Both the position numbers and the translations under genes were made by a program. A DNA stretch of 64,000 nt from JBAXGW01 sp037139195 (GTDB taxonomy: Bacteria; Bacteroidota; Bacteroidia; Bacteroidales; JAHJDW01): NCBI GenBank assembly GCA_037139195.1, contig JBAXGW010000003.1, positions 1 to 64,000 on the forward strand. Direction: 5' to 3'. Shown one piece after another: positions 62,277 through 64,000 of the stretch; the first letter of the stretch is position 1; each line of letters begins with the position of its first letter. Below the pieces are notes generated by a model. That model was not told the DNA's origin, did no database searches, and saw only the letters and a list, made by a program, of their open reading frames with translations.

Positions 62277-62996
62277 ATGCAAAAACATTGGGTAATTTCT
62301 GATATTCATGGTTGTTTGTTTACGCTTAGGTCGCTGATTGAAACCAAAATTAAACCAACAGAAAATGATGAATTGATTTTTTTAGGCGATTATATAGATC
62401 GTGGACCTGAATCAAAGGGCGTTATTGATTATATTATGAACCTAAGTAACCAAGGCATTCAAATTGTTTGTTTAAAAGGAAATCACGAAGAATACATATT
62501 ATCTGCTTTTGAAGCTGAAAAAACTCCCAAAAAAATACTGTTTTGGAAGAAAAAAAATCTTGTTTTTGAAGAGTGGCTTCATCATGGTGGCACAGAAGCA
62601 ATGAAAAGCTTTGAAATAGAAAATATTTCTCAAATTGATCAAAAATATATAGAATGGTTTCAAAATTTACAGCATTATGTTATTCGCGGAAATTATATCA
62701 TTGTTCACGCTGGACTAAACTTTGCAATCGACAATCCATTTGAAGACACTAGAGCTATGCTTTGGACCAGAGATTATGAAGTAATACCCGAAAAAATTGA
62801 AAACAGAAAGATTATACATGGACATGTTCCAATTAGTCTTGATTTTATTTTAGAATCTGTTCAAAGCGGCAAATATCCATTCATCGACCTTGATAATGGC
62901 TGTGTTTACAAAGAAAAAGTGGGAATGGGAAATTTATTGGCTTATGAAATAAATACAAAAGAATTATTAATTCAATATAACGCAGATGTTTACTAA
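62277..62996 (+). CDS. Serine/threonine protein phosphatase-like metallophosphoesterase
   Basis: This 239-residue protein of the PPP/ApaH superfamily has HWVISDIHGC (metal motif 1), IFLGDYIDRGPES (motif 2), VCLKGNHEEYIL (motif 3), IVHAGLNF and HGHVPI. The pattern DIHG, GDYIDRG, GNHE is that of prokaryotic PPP phosphatases (PrpA/PrpE-like) that dephosphorylate proteins or dinucleotide polyphosphates; the substrate cannot be decided here. It starts 1 base after lgt and overlaps pssA by 11 bases. Confidence 0.9.
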   Translation: MQKHWVISDIHGCLFTLRSLIETKIKPTENDELIFLGDYIDRGPESKGVIDYIMNLSNQGIQIVCLKGNHEEYILSAFEAEKTPKKILFWKKKNLVFEEWLHHGGTEAMKSFEIENISQIDQKYIEWFQNLQHYVIRGNYIIVHAGLNFAIDNPFEDTRAMLWTRDYEVIPEKIENRKIIHGHVPISLDFILESVQSGKYPFIDLDNGCVYKEKVGMGNLLAYEINTKELLIQYNADVY

Positions 62997-63714
62997 AATA
63001 AAAAACAGCATACCAAATACCATCACTTCGTTAAATTTATCATCTGGTGTTATTGCAATTATACTTGCTTCCGACAACAAACTAGAATACGCTGGATTAT
63101 TTATAATAATTGGTGCTATCTTCGATTTCTTTGATGGTTTTGCAGCACGCTTGCTCAATGCCAAATCGCCTATTGGGAAAGACCTCGATTCGCTTGCCGA
63201 TGTTGTTACATTTGGTGTTGCTCCCGCTTTTATTTTAGTGCAAATGTTTGTTAAATTTGATTTTTGCCAAAACTTGGTTTTCAACCGACCTTTAGTTAGT
63301 TATTTGCCCATTTTATTTGCTGTGTTTTCGGCTTTGCGACTAGCAAAATTTAATATTGATACTCGTCAAACAGAAAATTTTATTGGTCTAGCAACTCCAG
63401 CGGCTTCATTGTTTATAGCAGGAATTGCTATGTTAAATTGGGGAGATGTCTCTAATCCTGTTTCTCAGTTTTTAATAAACCCAGTTTTTTTAATTGTAGC
63501 TCTTTTAGCTCTTTGTTTTTTAATGGTTAGCGAAATTCCACTTTTTTCATTGAAAATCAAAAACATATCGTGGAAAGACAATTATTATCGTTATGTTCTG
63601 TTGCTTCTTTCTGTTGCTTTGCTTTCCATTTTGCAGTTTATGGCAATTCCTTTAATAATAGTTGTTTACATAATAATTTCATTAAGCGTTTACCAAAAAC
63701 TTAAAAACAATTAA
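62986..63714 (+). CDS. pssA: CDP-diacylglycerol-serine O-phosphatidyltransferase
   Basis: PssA makes phosphatidylserine, precursor of phosphatidylethanolamine. The 242-residue membrane protein has the CDP-alcohol phosphotransferase motif D47-x2-D50-G51-x2-A54-R55-x8-G64-x3-D68-x3-D72. NSIPNTITSLNLSSGVIAI precedes it, as in class II (Bacillus-type) PssA, and several membrane helices follow. A few other phosphatidyltransferases share the motif, but the NxxTxxNLxxG start favours PssA. It overlaps the phosphatase gene by 11 bases and its stop abuts the next ATG, so the lgt-phosphatase-pssA-peptidase block is one operon. Confidence 0.93.
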   Translation: MFTKIKNSIPNTITSLNLSSGVIAIILASDNKLEYAGLFIIIGAIFDFFDGFAARLLNAKSPIGKDLDSLADVVTFGVAPAFILVQMFVKFDFCQNLVFNRPLVSYLPILFAVFSALRLAKFNIDTRQTENFIGLATPAASLFIAGIAMLNWGDVSNPVSQFLINPVFLIVALLALCFLMVSEIPLFSLKIKNISWKDNYYRYVLLLLSVALLSILQFMAIPLIIVVYIIISLSVYQKLKNN

Positions 63715-64000
63715 ATGAAGAATTGGATAAAATTATTAATTGTTTTTTTTGTGCTAATAATCTCAGCTCTATCGCTGTATAAGTATTATCAACTATACAA
63801 AAAACAGCAAGTAGCGGTTGAAATTAAGAAACCAGAGCCAAAATTTGAGTATGGAATAAATGTCGATACGCTCTTAGTTATTAAAGATACCATTAATTCG
63901 GGCGATAATATTTCAAGCATATTACAAAAATATAAAGTTGATGCCACAACTGTTGATTTGTTGGTAAAAAGATCCGATGGTATTTTTGATACTCGAAAAA
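63715..64000 (+). CDS. M23-type peptidase / LysM-like protein, N-terminal fragment
   Basis: The window ends after 95 codons. The ATG follows the pssA stop with no spacing. The translation has a membrane anchor (residues ~5-22, IKLLIVFFVLIISALSL) and a Lys/Gln-rich stretch. Then comes VIKDTINSGDNISSILQKYKVDATTVDLLVKRSDGIFDTRK, which I read as the LysM/OapA-like N-terminal module of Bacteroidota M23 (NlpD-type) endopeptidases, where the pattern I-x-G-x-x-x-IL-KY, V/F-D-x-RK recurs. The catalytic domain would lie beyond the window, so the call is provisional. Confidence 0.6.
   Translation, partial: MKNWIKLLIVFFVLIISALSLYKYYQLYKKQQVAVEIKKPEPKFEYGINVDTLLVIKDTINSGDNISSILQKYKVDATTVDLLVKRSDGIFDTRK

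Noticed and set aside
1..64000. CRISPR arrays, tRNA or rRNA genes, transposases, phage genes
   Set aside because: I looked through the intergenic regions and found no spacer-repeat array, no cloverleaf-like sequence and no recognisable transposase, integrase or phage protein.

Overview
The window is AT-rich chromosomal DNA from a member of the Bacteroidota, most likely an anaerobic, fermentative Bacteroidia/Bacteroidales-type organism. Four proteins end in type IX secretion (T9SS) type A sorting domains. DUF4270- and DUF5723-type envelope proteins are present, many gene starts lack a Shine-Dalgarno sequence, and promoters carry the Bacteroidota -7 element TAnnTTTG. The anaerobic lifestyle is inferred from a phosphotransbutyrylase/butyrate kinase pair, a PPi-type phosphofructokinase and a 56-residue 2[4Fe-4S] ferredoxin.

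Layout. 1-0.8 kb: 3' end of a secreted PHP-domain (CehA/McbA-like) protein. 0.9-5.4 kb (-): M20 amidohydrolase and a large outer-membrane protein. 5.5-9.5 kb (-): operon of a degenerate short glycogen-synthase-like protein, a DUF4270 lipoprotein and glmS. 9.7-12.4 kb (+): panC, panD, a YbhN/LPG-synthase-like membrane protein and the heptose-1-phosphate adenylyltransferase. 12.6-14.3 kb: lysS. 14.4-15.9 kb (-): LRR protein and ribF. 16.2-18.0 kb (+): two tandem paralogous membrane coiled-coil proteins. 18.2-28.7 kb: short GT2, then leftward polA, an AcpH-like gene, sbcC-sbcD, a MurG-like glycosyltransferase and a scramblase/LURP-like protein. 28.9-32.4 kb (+): M64 peptidase, ptb and buk. 32.5-34.8 kb (-): PFK and a SUMF1-domain protein. 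34.9-36.7 kb: fused double ABC ATPase. 36.7-37.5 kb: gene-free cluster of repeats. 37.5-39.0 kb: three small envelope proteins. 39.1-44.2 kb (+): operon of a lipoprotein, a DUF5723-like protein, kdsA and a T9SS cargo. 44.2-47.7 kb (-): tolC-hlyD-tsaB. 48.0-54.2 kb (+): two T9SS cargos (M1 peptidase; Ig plus Asp-box protein). 54.3-56.0 kb (-): lpxH-like and yicC. 56.3-64 kb (+): ferredoxin, M13 and M28 peptidases, a membrane protein, lgt, a phosphatase, pssA and the start of an M23-type peptidase.

The coding content is mostly housekeeping, envelope biogenesis and secreted hydrolases. I found no defence island, prophage, transposase, CRISPR array, tRNA or rRNA. The unusual part is non-coding: several large imperfect palindromes (26785-26939, 31147-31256, 37196-37244), a pair of inverted palindromic repeats embedded in frame in the ABC ATPase gene (35798-35884), and two copies of a shared hairpin motif (26751-26786, 36899-36931). 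Other points are a glycogen-synthase-like protein that has lost the substrate-binding motif, and the tandem coiled-coil pair. Several starts were moved inward because the first in-frame codon lies inside a -7 promoter element (lysS, ribF) or upstream of the conserved N-terminus.
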